Assembly (NCBI GenBank): GCA_936450465.1
Contig: OW388298.1
Coordinates: 10,426,663 to 10,490,662, forward strand
Direction: 5' to 3'
From: Gibbula magus
Taxonomy: Eukaryota > Mollusca > Gastropoda > Trochida > Trochidae
Length of the DNA: 64,000 nucleotides
This document shows, piece after piece, positions 34,467-47,639 of the stretch. Each line of letters starts with the position of its first letter. Positions within the stretch are counted from its first letter, which is position 1. The position numbers and the translations under genes are program-made. The notes beneath the pieces were generated by a model. That model had not been told where the DNA came from. It did no database searches and saw only the letters and a program-made list of their open reading frames with translations.

Positions 34467-37400
34467 CCGACAGCCCCCATACGTCCATTTGTATTCTTCT
34501 CAGGGATTGTTGATCAGGGGTAAAGAAAAAAATTTATGTCTGCCAGCAATATGCATTGGTAATTCATTATATGATGTATTATTATCAGTTTTGCTTCCTT
34601 TTGCAGTTGGAAATCTATTTTCTTCACTCACCTATATCAACCCCAGACATTACAGGAGTCTCTAGTAGTTTTGTCTGAATTTTTGTAATTTCCAACTCAA
34701 CAGATGTTCTGTCATACTGACAGATAGTTATTAGAAATGTTCTTTTATTCACGTGTCAAATAACTGCAGTACCGGTTGTACTGTGTGACTTTCCTATTAG
34801 TTGATTTACTTTCCAGGATATATTCAGGATAAATTAATCTCAGGAAAATAGACACAAACAAAACAAAACATAGATAAACCATCTCAAACCTATCTATAGG
34901 CCTACCACATACATGCACCTGACAGTATGATGTAGTCTCACACTCTGTGAGTCCAATAAGTGCTGTGCTGGTTGGAGTCGTGTCTCAATTGAACAACAAT
35001 ACAGGAAATATTCAGGATAAATCAAAATTGACCTTGTGCAAATTGGGAAAACAGGTACCAGCTGTAGATATAAGCAACATATCCATCATATATTCTCAGC
35101 GTCTTAATGTCGAAGATGTGTCACTGTCAGGTGAAGGTAAAGCTAGAATATAATAAGGTCAGTCTATGACTTACTTCCATTAACAGAATTCAAGTAAAGG
35201 GTAAATACATTCAGGGAGCTCCTCCACATATATTCATAAACAATAGTCCATGCAAAACTTCAAACCCATCCATATTACTTCACCTTCCCCCACTATAAAA
35301 GGACAGGACCCAATCTCCACACATTCAAATGCCAAAACAGTCTCCTCCCCCCCACACACACTCACACACCCAAAAGTCTCTGCTATACTTCAAAATATGA
35401 CACCTTTACTTAAAAGTCGACTTGTTAATACATGTCTAACATGATTAGTAACACTTTTATTATGATATCATTTATTCATTACCATTATTTGGAAGATCAC
35501 CCTCCTAGTTAGGCACCCATGGACAGGGGCTGAATGTCCCAGCAACTTAGCCATGCAGCCAATACCAAGAACATGTAGTTATGATAAGTTTACATTCATC
35601 CGGTACCCCCTTGATAGATCTAGTCAAACATCATTGCTTTAGGAAGTTTAACTCTCTTGCCGACTTGCCAATTCCAAGTAGCGGTAGTTAAGATAATTTT
35701 GCATTCACCAAGCAAGCTGTATTTTCCTGCCAACACTAAGGAGATAGTTGAGACACACATGATATATTCTAAGGTAAACGGTTTTATTCTAACTGTGTCT
35801 GTGTTCACTCAGCAGTATAAGTGGGTACCTGGTGACGGTTATGTTGGAGGTGATATTCAATGGGTTTAATTGGCAGCTTACGTTGGAGTAGAGAGGCATT
35901 GAGAAGGCATTCTGTTTAGACATGTAGACATGCGCACCATTGTCTTAACATTTTACATGAAAAAATTGAATTTTTTTTTTAGAAATATCATCCACCTAGC
36001 CGAGAGCACTTCCAAAATGATTATACAATTTATTCCACACAGTCATTAGTTATGAGACACAAACATGTTTATGAATGCATCTGTCAAAATTCGAGCAATC
36101 AATTCATTTCTGTTTGTCGACATTATGCAACATTTGCATTTTCGTGTGTAGAAACAATTTTAAAAAGTGTAATGCCCTTAATATTTTCAATTTGGCGTGG
36201 AAAAATGAAAAAAAGATTTGACATTTTTGCGTTAGAGTTATTAAACATTTGATATTATATTAAAGTGAGGAAAATACATGTAAGTGAGTACAGCTTTATA
36301 TAATACAGGGAAAGATTATACACATCAGCATCCCCTCCTACTTTTACTCCCCTCCCCACCACCTCCCATGCAGTGCGACCAGTGGGAGTCCCATATGTTG
36401 GTGACAGTTTCAAGTGATAGTGAAGGTTTCAACAATTTAGTGGGAGCTAAACACGACAGAAACATGCGTCCATATATCCATATTAGTTGTGTCAAGTTAG
36501 CAAGGCCATGGAAATGTTGAATCTATGTTACACGAAGTATTTAAAATATATAACCAAAAGGGTGAACGTACAGAAATTAAAAACAAAAACTTCAAGGACT
36601 ACATTTCAAAAAGTAAATAGACTGATAAAGATGGAAGTACAAAATGACAATGACAAAATTCGATAAATTAAACTTTGTTCTAATTCAAACCTCACTGCAT
36701 GTAGAACTGGTCCGTACAGTAGAAACACAAGTGCCTGACCCTTGTAGGATTTGAATCCCAAATGTCTTGTATACAATAGTTATAAGTTATAACACAATTA
36801 AAAGAATAACTTTCCTTTTTTTTTGTTTTTTTTGTTGACAGCTTTTGCAGACTACAGGACAGAGATTTAAGATTTGATTTAAGCTTCAGTTCATAATAAC
36901 AAATATGAACATATTATCAGTTGGAATTTAACGTTTGCAAACTCTTTCAAAAATTTTAAAATCATATCTCAATTCGAAATTCCCATACATAGCTTAACAT
37001 GCAAAAACTGTGAGACTTGGTGTTACTGTGATTGTGTATATAAAAAGTGCAATTGTAAGTAGACGGGCTGAGATAGGTAACACCTCCCCTGTCTTTGAAA
37101 GAAGACAAATATTTTTCAGATCTAATAGCAAACATTCAGAAACTCGGTGAAGACATCAAAGTTATGAATTTTCCCTACATATGGTATTGATGTCAATTTG
37201 CACGTGCTCTTCGTGCAACTCATGTTGACTGTATAGGGGAGACCGGGGCAAAGTGCGCCCCCGGGGCAAAGTGACCCAACGGTTTATTTTTAGAATGAAC
37301 AGCCGATGACACTATCAGTTTCTATCTACCCATCACAGATGACGTAAAGCAACGTACAAGTTGATGACGTCGTGAGCAGTCAGCGGCAAATCGACAGGAG

Positions 37401-38340
37401 GGCGAAAACTTTGATTTTGAACGTTTTCATGTAAAAATCGGGAGAAAATATCATAACTGATAGACACATTTTCTATCATCGAAGCGGCAACTGTTTATCG
37501 TCAAATCACGTACTGCTGATTTAATTGTTTAAATGAATAAAGATCATACTTACCTGATTACCTTATTTATTTCAACAACAACTTAAATATATAATCAAAA
37601 TAAACATTGCCGATCATCCAGCATATTAAGAACGAAAATTCCTCCTACGAATTCACCGAAAAATTCTCCTACGAACCGGATCCTCCTACGAAGTCGCCTA
37701 CACTCGACATTGCATTGTGATTGAAAATTATGTGATCACGTTTTTAATATTATAATTGTCATTTAAACAACATGACTATTTAGTATTTACAACGCATTTT
37801 GAAAATCCTTAAGTAAAATAAGAATTGAAAGTTACAAGTTACAAATTAAATACACATATGTTAGTGTGGAATTGTGTATTTGGAATTAGTTACAAATACA
37901 TGTATATACTAATTGAAGTACAGATACTTGAAGCAGGTTCAATTATTTATTTATATAAAACAATTGTATAATCCTAAAAAACGCGTTATGAAAATTACTC
38001 AACTATAGATTTTATCATTATTTTATTCTACTTAGGAAAGGTTTATTATTTGATAAATAGTCAAAACGGGGTTCTGTTTTAAAATAAATTGCTCAATGAG
38101 CCAAACATAATTGTATACTAACCTTTTAAATACAGTCTCAGGTATTTAAAATCACAAACTGCAGGTCAACGAATGCAAATAAAACGAGTGTCAGAATTTA
38201 TTTCTCGACGTTGACAAACATTTCATTGCACCTCAAGTAGGCCTAGTTGATAAATTTACTAATCCATTACTAATTTAATATCCATTTAGACAACTGGAAA
38301 TATCATTTGATTTGTAGATTCTAACTGGCTAAATTACTTA
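34464..38340. other. Long stretch without a recognisable gene
   Basis: AT-rich. Short open frames (34947-35153, 35250-35444, 36052-36252, 36284-36520) show no domain or splice-supported partner. A GC-rich motif pair GGGGCAAAGTG appears at about 37250-37275, and CTCCTACGAA repeats three times at 37640-37700. Both look like edges of old repeats. Confidence 0.4.
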
Positions 38341-39095
38341 GAGACATATGTTGCTTGACTTAACAATGCGCATGCGCGAACAAAACTTACGTTTTGTGAA
38401 TGTTTCATTCAAATTAACAGACTTGAAGAACTGATGGAATATTAAATATGATGTAATCAGCACCATGATCGAATTCCCCTCCATTTTATTGTCACTACGG
38501 GGTTTTAATCAGGCGTATTCACATCACACGATGCCAAGTGCGCAGGGCAAACAGACAGTGAGTCTAGTTTATTGTACAAACTCTACCGCACTCGAAACTC
38601 CTTGCACGGATTTACGTGGTGTGTCAATGACGTTGCAATTTCAAGAAACATGGCGACCCCGACTTGAGCCATAGTGACGGTTTATATTTATGTAATTATT
38701 TAACCCATTGACCGAATACGAATATATTTTGTGAGAAAATACCTGATAACTCAATCTTTTGTTGGAAATAATTTGAAATTACGCTGGAATATTCCTTTAA
38801 CAAGAAATGCATGCACGCAAAATATTTTGAAACAAATTTGCCAGTATCTTGTAGCATAGTGTTGAGGTCGTAAGTCACGTGGGGAACATGTCAATCAAAA
38901 GTTGTACAACATTGTTGTCATTGTTCTTGACCAATCAGGCAGACAGTGGGCGTGTCACGAAGAGTGTTTTAGCGTTGAGTTCTTGTCAGCAAAATACGAT
39001 CGTCTGATTGGCTGAGAAAGTAGGTTGAGTTTTGTAATGGATTTGCAACACTGTTGTGCACGTGTCACCCTCGTGGCGTTTAGTGTCATGCAGTG
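38340..39095. promoter_or_regulatory. Possible promoter-like or CCAAT/NRF-1 motif cluster
   Basis: It contains TGCGCATGCGCG (about 38367), a match to the NRF-1 palindrome, and two CCAAT-type motifs in opposite orientations (CCAATCAGGCAGA near 38931, TGATTGGCTGAG near 39005). No downstream coding exon was found, so a promoter role is only a possibility; it may be repeat-derived. Confidence 0.2.
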
Positions 39096-40125
39096 TATTT
39101 GATAGTCCATCGTCAAGACCCTTTAATTTTTAGATGCTTATATTAAAGTATAAATAGACCTTGTGCACATCTACAACATGACTACATCGTTCAGTTGTTG
39201 AAAATTAACACATCTGAGAAGCTCCTTCATGCACATGAGAAATATGAACAAATTATAATTACTTTTGAAATCTGTGCATATATCATAATAAATGAAAATC
39301 TGAAAACTCTTGTATAGTTGACACTGACATATATTAGGTCATACTTCACTTAATATTCTGAATTCAATAATATTCAACATAAAAGAAGCTTAAAGTTTTA
39401 AGTTTACACACAGATGTAAAACCTTTTGAAGCAGGATGATGTAGTGTAAGCAATAATGTCATTTAAAGGGAAAGTTCTATCACCGATTTATCGGCAGCTT
39501 CTGTCATCTTGGTTTCTTGGCATTTCGTGAAATGAAAACAAGCTTTATTTAACAAATTTTAAAAGTTTGTAGTAAAAGAACATATACACTTATAGGATAT
39601 TCACATAGTAACACATAACGTATCATAAAACTAATACAAAATATGATATTAGGCCGTAACGAAGTTTTCCCCACTCGCAGCGCCGATGAATGGCTTCAAT
39701 TCTCATTGTTTTTATTTTATCAAGGTGTGAAATGTAAAGTCATCAAAGTATTGACTAAATTTATATCTTTCAATTTGACCGTGTATGAATCATGTATTAA
39801 TAACATACATGTGTAAAGGGGAATATCCTCTTGAATACACAAAAAATACCGCGATAGAATCCTCCTTTTATTGCATTCAAATATTCCTAATGTTTTCATA
39901 CACGCAAATGCCGGTGAATGTACAGTGATTGCTAACTGAATATTCTCGGCTTGTTGTGCATCCTACTGTGTACACTCGGAGGATCTTAAATGTACAACAT
40001 TGTTCTTAATTAATACTACAACAAATGCTGTGGCCGTCTCCTTAATGGTTTATCTTTAACTGTCTGACTGCTGCAAGCGCTATTTGTTGCTGTGATGTTT
40101 GGTTGAACTTCTGATGAATCAACCA
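39096..40125. other. AT-rich non-coding stretch
   Basis: I see no gene or clear repeat. Confidence 0.4.
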
Positions 40126-40129
40126 GAAA

Positions 40130-41454
40130 GACATTGGGTCAGACAGCACAAACAGACAACAGGCGAGAAAGACGATGAACCAGATAGACAGCAGAGACAG
40201 ACACCGGGCCAGACATTACTGACAGACAATTGGCTGATAGACACCGGGCTAGAAAGGGCTGGACAGAAACAGGGCTGATGGACACCGGGCTGACAGACAC
40301 TGGGCTGGACAGACACCGGGCTATTGGACACCCGGCTGAACAGACATTGGGCTGATGGACAACGCGGCTGACATACACAGGGCTAATGGACACCGGGCTA
40401 TTGGACACCGGGCTGAACAGACATCGGGCTGATGGACAACGAGCTGACAGACACAGGGCTAATGGACACCGGGCTGATGGACAACGGGATGACAGACACA
40501 GGGCTGGACGGACCCCGGGCTAATGGACACCGGGCTTAACAGTCACCGGGCTGATGGACACCGGGCAGACAGAAACAGGGCTGATGGACACCGGGCTGAT
40601 GGACACCGGGCTGGACAGACAACGGGTTGTACAGACATCGGGCTGACATACACTGGGTTAGACAGATACTGGACTAGACAGACACCGGGCTAGACAGCCA
40701 CCGGGCTGGATAGACACCGGGCTGGACAGACACTGGGCTGATGGACACCGGGCTGGACAGACACTGGGTTGACAGACACCGGGTTGGACAGACACTGGGC
40801 TGGACAGACAATGGGCTGATGGACACCGGGCTAATGGACACCGGGCTAATGGACACCGGGCTGAAAGACACCGGGCTGGACAGACACTAGGCTAGACAGC
40901 ACTGACAAACAACAGATAGCAGGCATGACAGCAAAGACAGACACCAGGCCAGACAAACACCTGACCAGACAAACAACAGGCCAGACAGACAACGGGCAAG
41001 ATAGCAAAGACAAACATTGGGCAAGACAGATACTGGGCCAGACAGACACCGGGCCATACTGCACAGACAGACTCCGGGCCAGACATACACCAGCGGACCA
41101 AAAAGCACTTACAGATACCGTGCGAGACAGACCTCAGGTCAGAGAGACATCATGTCAGACATACACTAGGACAGACAGACACTGGGCCAGACAGACATCT
41201 AGCCTGACAGAAACCGGTCTAGACAGACCTCAGACCAGATAGACACCGTCCCAGACAGCAAAGAAACCACAGGGCCAGATATATACCGGGCCAGACAGCA
41301 AAGGCAGACACCTAGCCAGACAGATAACAGACCAGACAAACATTGGGCCAGACAGACACACGTTGGGTTAACTAGATACTAGGCCAGACAGACATCAGGA
41401 CAATAAAGCACAGACAAACATTCTGCCCGACAGACACCGGGACAGACAGATACT
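40130..41454. repeat. 15-16-bp tandem array
   Basis: Units are GGGCTGATGGACACC and GGGCTGGACAGACACC, grading into GGGCCAGACAGACACC from about 40940. Open frames on both strands (for example 40846-41108 minus and 40925-41242 plus) are products of the repeat. Confidence 0.92.
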
Positions 41455-42260
41455 GGGACAGACAGCACTGACAGATACCAGGCAATACAGCACTGACAGA
41501 CACCGGGCCATAAAGCACTGGCAGACACCGGGCCATACAGCACTGACAGATAGCGGGCCATACATCACTGACAGATACCAGGCCATACAGCACTGACAGA
41601 TACCGGGCCATACAGCACTGACAGATACCGGGCCATACAGCATTGACAGATAGCGGACCATACAGCACTGACAGAGACCAGGCCCATACAGCACTGACAG
41701 ATACCGGGCCATACAGCACTAACAGATGCCGGGCCATACAGCACTGACAGATAGCGGACCAAACAGCACTGACAGAGACCAGGCCCATACAGCACTGACA
41801 GATACCGGGCCATACAGCACTAACAGATGCCGGGACATACAGCACCGACAGATACCGGACCATACAGCACTGACAGATAGTGGGCCTTACAGCACTGACA
41901 GATACCGGACCATACAGCACTGACAGATAGCGGACCATACAGCACTGACAGAGACCAGGCCCATACAGCACTGACAGATAGCGGGCCATACAGAACGGAC
42001 AGATACCGGGCCATACAGCACTGACAGATAGGGGGCCATACAGCACTGACAGATAGCGGGCCATACAGCACTGACAGATAGCGGGCCATACAGCACTGAC
42101 AGACACTGGGCCATTCAGTACTGACAGATACCGGGCCATACAGCACTGACAGATAGCAGGCCATACAGCACTGACAGATAAAAGGCCATACAGCACTGAC
42201 AGAAAAAGGGTCATACAGCACTGACACATACTGGGCCATACAGCACTTACAGATACGCTG
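41455..42260. repeat. 25-bp tandem array (about 32 copies)
   Basis: The unit is GGGCCATACAG + CACTGACAG + ATACC. It equals the neighbouring 16-bp unit with a 9-base insertion. The 302-codon minus-strand open frame (41372-42280) and its overlapping companions translate the same 25-mer. Because 25 is not a multiple of three, every frame reads the same three phases in rotation, which is why all stay open. Confidence 0.93.
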
Positions 42261-42313
42261 TCAGACAGACAACGGGCCAAGCAGACAACAGATCAGACAC
42301 ACATTGGGCCAGA

Positions 42314-43020
42314 CATGATACCCACATTTTTGAAAACTTGGTTGGTATTTGAAATTTCATGTGAGTATTTATACTTTTTGATACCAACCACCTTTTCAAA
42401 ATCTGGGTATTTATTCCAAATGACATGTTTTACTGTCTCATATGTTATTAACACATACAACACTTTAATTAAGTAATAAAGAAATAACCAAACTGTTTTT
42501 ACTGTTATTGACTTTAATGAGAAAAATAAAAATGTAATCAAACACACAAGTCGTGAAACTTTGTGTTTCAGTTCAGATGTCCGCGCAATACACTTACAAT
42601 CTTTATTAGAGTTCAATTGTAACTTCACCCACACATATTATTTTTTTTTTCACATGCAGTTCAGTTATAATAATAGCGAACAGAAAAGCCTTCTTCCATT
42701 TTGAACTGATAAATCAACAGCAGATCAACTGATTGACAAATTACAAATAAAATATGACAATTCATCAGGGCTCAAGTATTTATATAAATGAATGAGAATT
42801 GTTTTTTTCCATCATAATCTTGTCGTAAGAATATCAAAATTAAATCAAAACTTGCATGATGGATCGAGATTGTGGTATATCCCATTTCGTGTGTTTCTGT
42901 TTGCTCCATTATGTTATGTATTCAAGCAACGTTATCAACATTCCTATCATTATCTTCACCTTCCAGTTTTTTTCTTTGGATATTGGATATATACTGTAGG
43001 CAAATAATTACTTTAAAATA
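42314..43020. other. AT-rich non-coding stretch
   Basis: I see no supported gene. The open frame at 42293-42634 (minus) overlaps the array edge and is AT-rich. Confidence 0.4.
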
Positions 43021-43023
43021 AAC

Positions 43024-44052
43024 ATGTTTTCTAGCAGGGAATTCCCTGTTTTATATGCTAGGTTTGAGCTTATGTTTGAAATGTATTCGATCCTGTACAA
43101 GAAAGCGAAGAAAATACAAGCCAAGGCTGAGTTCGTCTGCCTAATAAATAACAATACAGAGATCATCGCCCATGCGCAGAGAATTGAAACTGGACAGCGT
43201 AGTTCTGTCTACAAAGATAATGTAGTACAACGGTTCCAGAGAACTGCCTTTCGTTACACTGACAAGTGGTTAACAATCTTTAGCCATCACTGGCGATTCA
43301 AAGAAGCCCAACTGGTACCAGTAACGCGAGAAAACATTAGATCCTGGTTTGGGGCTGATACGTTAACTAAACAGGGCCCAGAATTTGGACACCACAAACG
43401 GTTTTTTGATTTGCTGATTCGATACGATAAACATCATGATATTTATGTACTGGGTAAATAAGCATTCTTTTTTGGATGTAGCGTAAACGTAAGTTTTAAG
43501 TGTTTTTTTATTTTATACAAGCAGACATTTATTTTTCTTGCGTATTTCAACATTTAATTTGCGCATCCTACGCAGATACGCAGCTTATCTGGAGCTTTGC
43601 ATAAACTATATATGTGCATGTTGTTATCAAAATAATTGTTTTTAAATCCATTTGCTATGTAGCTCATTGGACATTACATTATTCATAATTGGTATTGTTT
43701 AAAGGGACAGTTGCACGTTTTTTCGTTAGATAAGTTAATGAAATGTATTTGAAAACAAATGTAAAATAGTAAAACACATTCTTCGGTAAATCAAGTTTAA
43801 AAAATGAGTGTACATGATTCGGTAAAGCTATGAGAATTGAAATAATACAATGTGTTCACATTAAAGTGGTCACCATGCAATTCTTGCTTTATAGGCAACA
43901 CCGTTATTACCACCACGGATAATTGGTTTGTGTATGAAATGGATGGAACACAGACACATGGACACACGGATGACGGCTGGTGTCATAATTCATATATGTA
44001 TGACCTTATAGACCAGATGAGATCAATATTAACGGAACAAATTCACATTTAA
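43024..44052 (+). CDS. Unrecognised two-exon gene, 195 residues
   Basis: Exon 1, 43024-43453, starts at an ATG with A at -3 (AACATG) and ends at G|GTAAAT in phase 1. Exon 2, 43895-44052, follows a TTTATAG acceptor and completes a Gly codon, then runs to TAA. The join gives 588 bases, 195 residues. The amino-acid composition is balanced and protein-like, unlike the repeat frames: KKAKKIQAKAEFVCLINNN, FRYTDKWLTIFSHHWRF, ENIRSWFGADTLTKQG, and in exon 2 TTDNWFVYEMDGTQTHGHTD. No signal peptide or membrane segment is visible. I do not recognise a family. A shorter internal exon (acceptor TTCTAGCAG near 43039) or additional upstream exons are possible. Confidence 0.45.
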
Positions 44053-44374
44053 AAGATAACCAAGCCTCCACTTAAACGACCTCGACCTTGAAAGTTTAAA
44101 AAAACTTCGCCCTTGTGTAACCTAAAATACCTGTTTATTTTTACATTAACAAAATATGAAACACATGTACGTGTTTCCAGAATTGAGATATGTATGTGAA
44201 AAGTACATTTAGCACTTATTACCACAGCTGGAAGTTCGTTCTTGTTCTTGTTTTCACAGTTATGGGTGAATTCATAGCAAAACGAACCCATCTCTGCGTT
44301 TCAATTAATGTCAATACATCGTATGTGCATGCTAATTATATATTGAATTAAAGGCACGGTACTATTCTTTCCGA

Positions 44375-44995
44375 CCATATACAAATAATAACAATGCCGC
44401 TCATTGTTCAGAAGATATAAAGTGAGAAAGAAATGTCGCCCCAGGTATTCAATAAGAGAATTTGATAATCTCATAATGTGCCCATACTTGTAGCATCACT
44501 TGTTGTGATGTGTATTAACATTCACATATAACTGAAGACATTTCCTTTCTCTTTTACGGTGATGCAAACACCATCCAATGCACAACTTTGTTCAGAAGAT
44601 AAAGACTTTGAAAGGAGGGCACCCTCGGTACTTTGACATAATATTTTGGGAAAACTGCATTGTTTGCAACACTTGTTTCATAATTTACCACATCTTAATT
44701 TTCGCTGATCATTTATAAAAAGCACATACAATTCAAGACATTTCTTTTATCTTTACGATGATGTAAACAGCATAAAAATGCACAATTAGTACAGGAGATA
44801 TAGAGTTTGAAAGGATTACAACCTCAGCATTACTTTGACATTATCTTTAAACCCGCATTTTGGCGACAATTGTTACATTCATTTTTCATTGCTCATATAT
44901 AAATTGCACATACAATCTAAGACATGTCTGTTCTCTTTACAATGATGAAAACAACATAAAAATTCACAACTTAGTTCAAAAGGAGTGCACCCTCA
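44375..44995. repeat. Degenerate ~187-bp tandem repeat (about 3 copies)
   Basis: Copies share ATGCACAANTTNGTTCAGAAG, TTTGAAAGGANNGCACCCTC and ACATTTCTTTTATCTTTACG words, recurring near 44395, 44580, 44765 and 44955 with strong divergence. Confidence 0.6.
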
Positions 44996-45018
44996 ATACT
45001 GTGAAATATTCAAAAAAA

Positions 45019-46184
45019 TTAGTATTCCCAGCAAACATGACCGTACTGGGCCAGTACTGGGCCAGTAGCGGCTGATACAGGCATCCAGTACTGGCCCGAT
45101 TCAGGCATCGGGTACTGGCCCTGTACCAACTTGCACACTGGCGTGGTACTGGGCCAGTACTGGCAAACGGTACTGGGCCAGTACTGGCCCAGTATCACGC
45201 CAGTACTAAAACGATACCATTCCCTGTACTGGCCCAATTCAGGTTAGCCTTTACCGTTCCGGTACATTAAATATATTGTGTATACCGTAAATTTTCAATA
45301 TCCAAATGAACTGATAAATGAAGGTTGATTTAGCTATTATCATTTTCTCTCTCATTTTCTAAATTGTTACTCTTCTTAAAGTAAACAATATTAATCATAT
45401 CAGTTTGAAATCTTCCAGCTTTTTTATTTTGAATTTGTGTTTTTATTATGAAACTTAAATATTGTTTGTATTTTTTTCATAATGTCAATATTGTCAATTA
45501 TGAAGTCAAATGTGTGTTATTTGAAAACAAGCCAAAATTTATTTTTAACAAGTAGGCCTATGTACAACAAAGACAATGATAAAAAAGCAACTTGTGATTA
45601 TTTTCACACTTAGATTTCCTAATGATATTAATACATACAGCAGCAATTGTTAATGTAAAACACACCAGTGATAGATAGTCATATAGAATGAATCAAAGTT
45701 TTATAAATACAACTAAAGTTAACTCATGAATTGAACTTACATTCAAAGGATACCAAATCGTTGCCTTCTCCTCTTGTCTCTCTGAAGCAGACGACAATTT
45801 GAAATACTACCCATAATTCCCTAACAGGAAGTGTCATACCTGAATTGGGCCAGTACTGGGCCAGTACCGGGCCAGTATATAAACCTAATATAATCTGTAC
45901 CGGCCCTGTACCGGCCCAGTACTGGCTCTTTGTAAATATCCCATAATGCATTTCGACAGGAAATGATATGCCTTAACTGGGCCAGTACAGGGCCAGTACC
46001 GTACTTCAGTACCGTTTTACCAGCACTGGGCCAGTACAATTTTACCTGAACTGGGCCAATTCAGTTAAAACGGTTCTGGGCCAGTACTGGTTCTTTATCG
46101 TTAGCCAGTATGCCTTTATCAACTTTACCAGCCAGTACCAGGCCAGTACTGGCCCAGTACAGTCATGTTTGCTGGGTTACTATT
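45019..46184. mobile_element. Inverted-repeat element built from CCAGTACTGG units
   Basis: The left end at 45027 is CCCAGCAAACATGACCGTAC. The right end at 46176 is its inverse, GTACAGTCATGTTTGCTGGG. Both ends continue into multiple copies of the self-complementary word GGCCCAGTACTGGGCC and its variants (45045-45240 and 45845-46165). The interior is AT-rich and non-coding. Flanking octamers TTAGTATT (45019-45026) and TTACTATT (46177-46184) differ at one base, a possible 8-bp target duplication. Size without flanks is 1150 bp. Confidence 0.75.
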
Positions 46185-46439
46185 AGCACTTAAATTTTAT
46201 AAACAGTTTTAATTATGATATTTACTTCTTTGCATATGAATTTGATAGAGAGTCTTATATATATGAATATTCACTAAACTTAAACCCTCATTCACTTTTA
46301 TATTTACAGTTTTGAAAATAATTCTCATTCCATAAAACACTGCTTTCACAATAATTTCATCCATGTTTCGAAAAAAATGTAAACAAATAATTGTATCATG
46401 TAAATGACATGTTTATTGAAGCTAGTTTGAGAGGCGCTG

Positions 46440-47006
46440 ACGTCTAAGTCTTTCTATCTCTACGCCGAATCGCCGATACACTTTATTCAACCGGAGTCGG
46501 GTCTAGAAACAGTGTATGCCGGTCACATGGACATTGAATGAATCAAGTATAACCATTGTGGTTCGCCGGTTACGTCGCTTCCGGCGTCGTACGGCGGTTG
46601 GTGCGCTGTGTCGCCAATCAAGTATCGCCAGTCCACATGACTTGTCTGAGTTGTGTGAGTAATAATTTCGATTTTCTGTCTAAAAACCGAAATGCCAAGT
46701 CTGAAGGAAACTGTACATGTCTACATGAGGATTCTAACGCTACTGCCCATTGATAACCAGCTGTCACTGTGAAATTTTCAAGAAAACTTGGATTGTGAAC
46801 AGAAGGACAGTTCCCTTTGGCTCGTGTGTCTCGCATCGGAGTTTTGGATGGTGTTGACATGATTTCTGCACTCAGTAGATGTTTCATAGATCCATAGCCT
46901 TGGATATGTTTGTGACGGATTCGTGCATTAACGTGCGTGTGAATGAATTTCCCTACTCAGTTGTGGTCTGTATTTGTGTGCCGAGATGGAGGGAATCGGG
47001 AAAGGT
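46440..47006 (+). promoter_or_regulatory. CpG-rich promoter-like stretch with possible first exon
   Basis: Bases 46440-46620 are much richer in CpG than the surroundings and include TTCCGGCGTCGTACGGCGG. At 46986 an ATG begins MEGIGK and stops at a good donor (AAAG|GTATGG, 47005). This could be a first coding exon, but no in-phase second exon was confirmed. Role inferred from composition only. Confidence 0.25.
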
Positions 47007-47382
47007 ATGGCATTTTAATATTTTTAATTTTAATATTTAACAGATATATGTCTGTGTTGATAAATGTTAAACACCAAAATCTATATAGTCAATCTAAATC
47101 AATCAGTTTTCCAAAATCTGACATCCATGTATAGAGAAAATTAATATCCAATGTTTTGCCTTGTTTTGGCTGGGCGACTGCCTGGGTTCTGATCAACTGA
47201 TGCGATCATTTGAAATTTTAATTATTTCTAAGAAACATCCACAGCCATGTTCTGTACGATAGATATATGCTGTTATATTTTTAGGACTGATCATGAACTA
47301 ATGCAGAGAAATATTAAATATAGACCTATAATAAAGCTATATATTGTATTTCAAAAGACATGTGAAACGAAACTTGTGCAGG

Positions 47383-47630
47383 GCTAAGGACAACTTCCCA
47401 ATGCAAGGCATAACTCTTGCCAGTCTCCATAACTGGCTGATTTAGGCCTTGCAGTATTTCCTTAAGAAATCTGTGTTTAGAAATCCAGGCCCGCTATGCA
47501 TTTCCAGTGCAGCGATTCACTGCCTCGACACAAGAAAGCGAGGGAAATACCGCCAGGGTTAAATCAGCCAGTAATGAAGACTGGCAAGAGTTATGCCTTG
47601 CGTTTGGAAGTTGGGCTAAGGAAGGCCTCG
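47383..47630. mobile_element. Imperfect foldback element
   Basis: The left arm GCAAGGCATAACTCTTGCCA and following ACTGGCTGATTTA are inverted at 47560-47612 (TAAATCAGCCAGT ... TGGCAAGAGTTATGCCTTGC). The outer ends are GGCTAAGGACAACTTCC and GGAAGTTGGGCTAAGGA-like. About 245 bp. Non-coding. Confidence 0.65.
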
Positions 47631-47639
47631 GTTGATGTA

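Noticed and set aside
41372..42280. 302-codon minus-strand open frame
   Set aside because: It is a translation of the 25-bp tandem array; overlapping frames give the same CQCCMARYLS-type peptide in other phases.
46618..46887. 89-codon minus-strand frame and overlapping plus frame in the CpG-rich stretch
   Set aside because: Open frames on both strands are expected from higher GC content; neither shows a domain.
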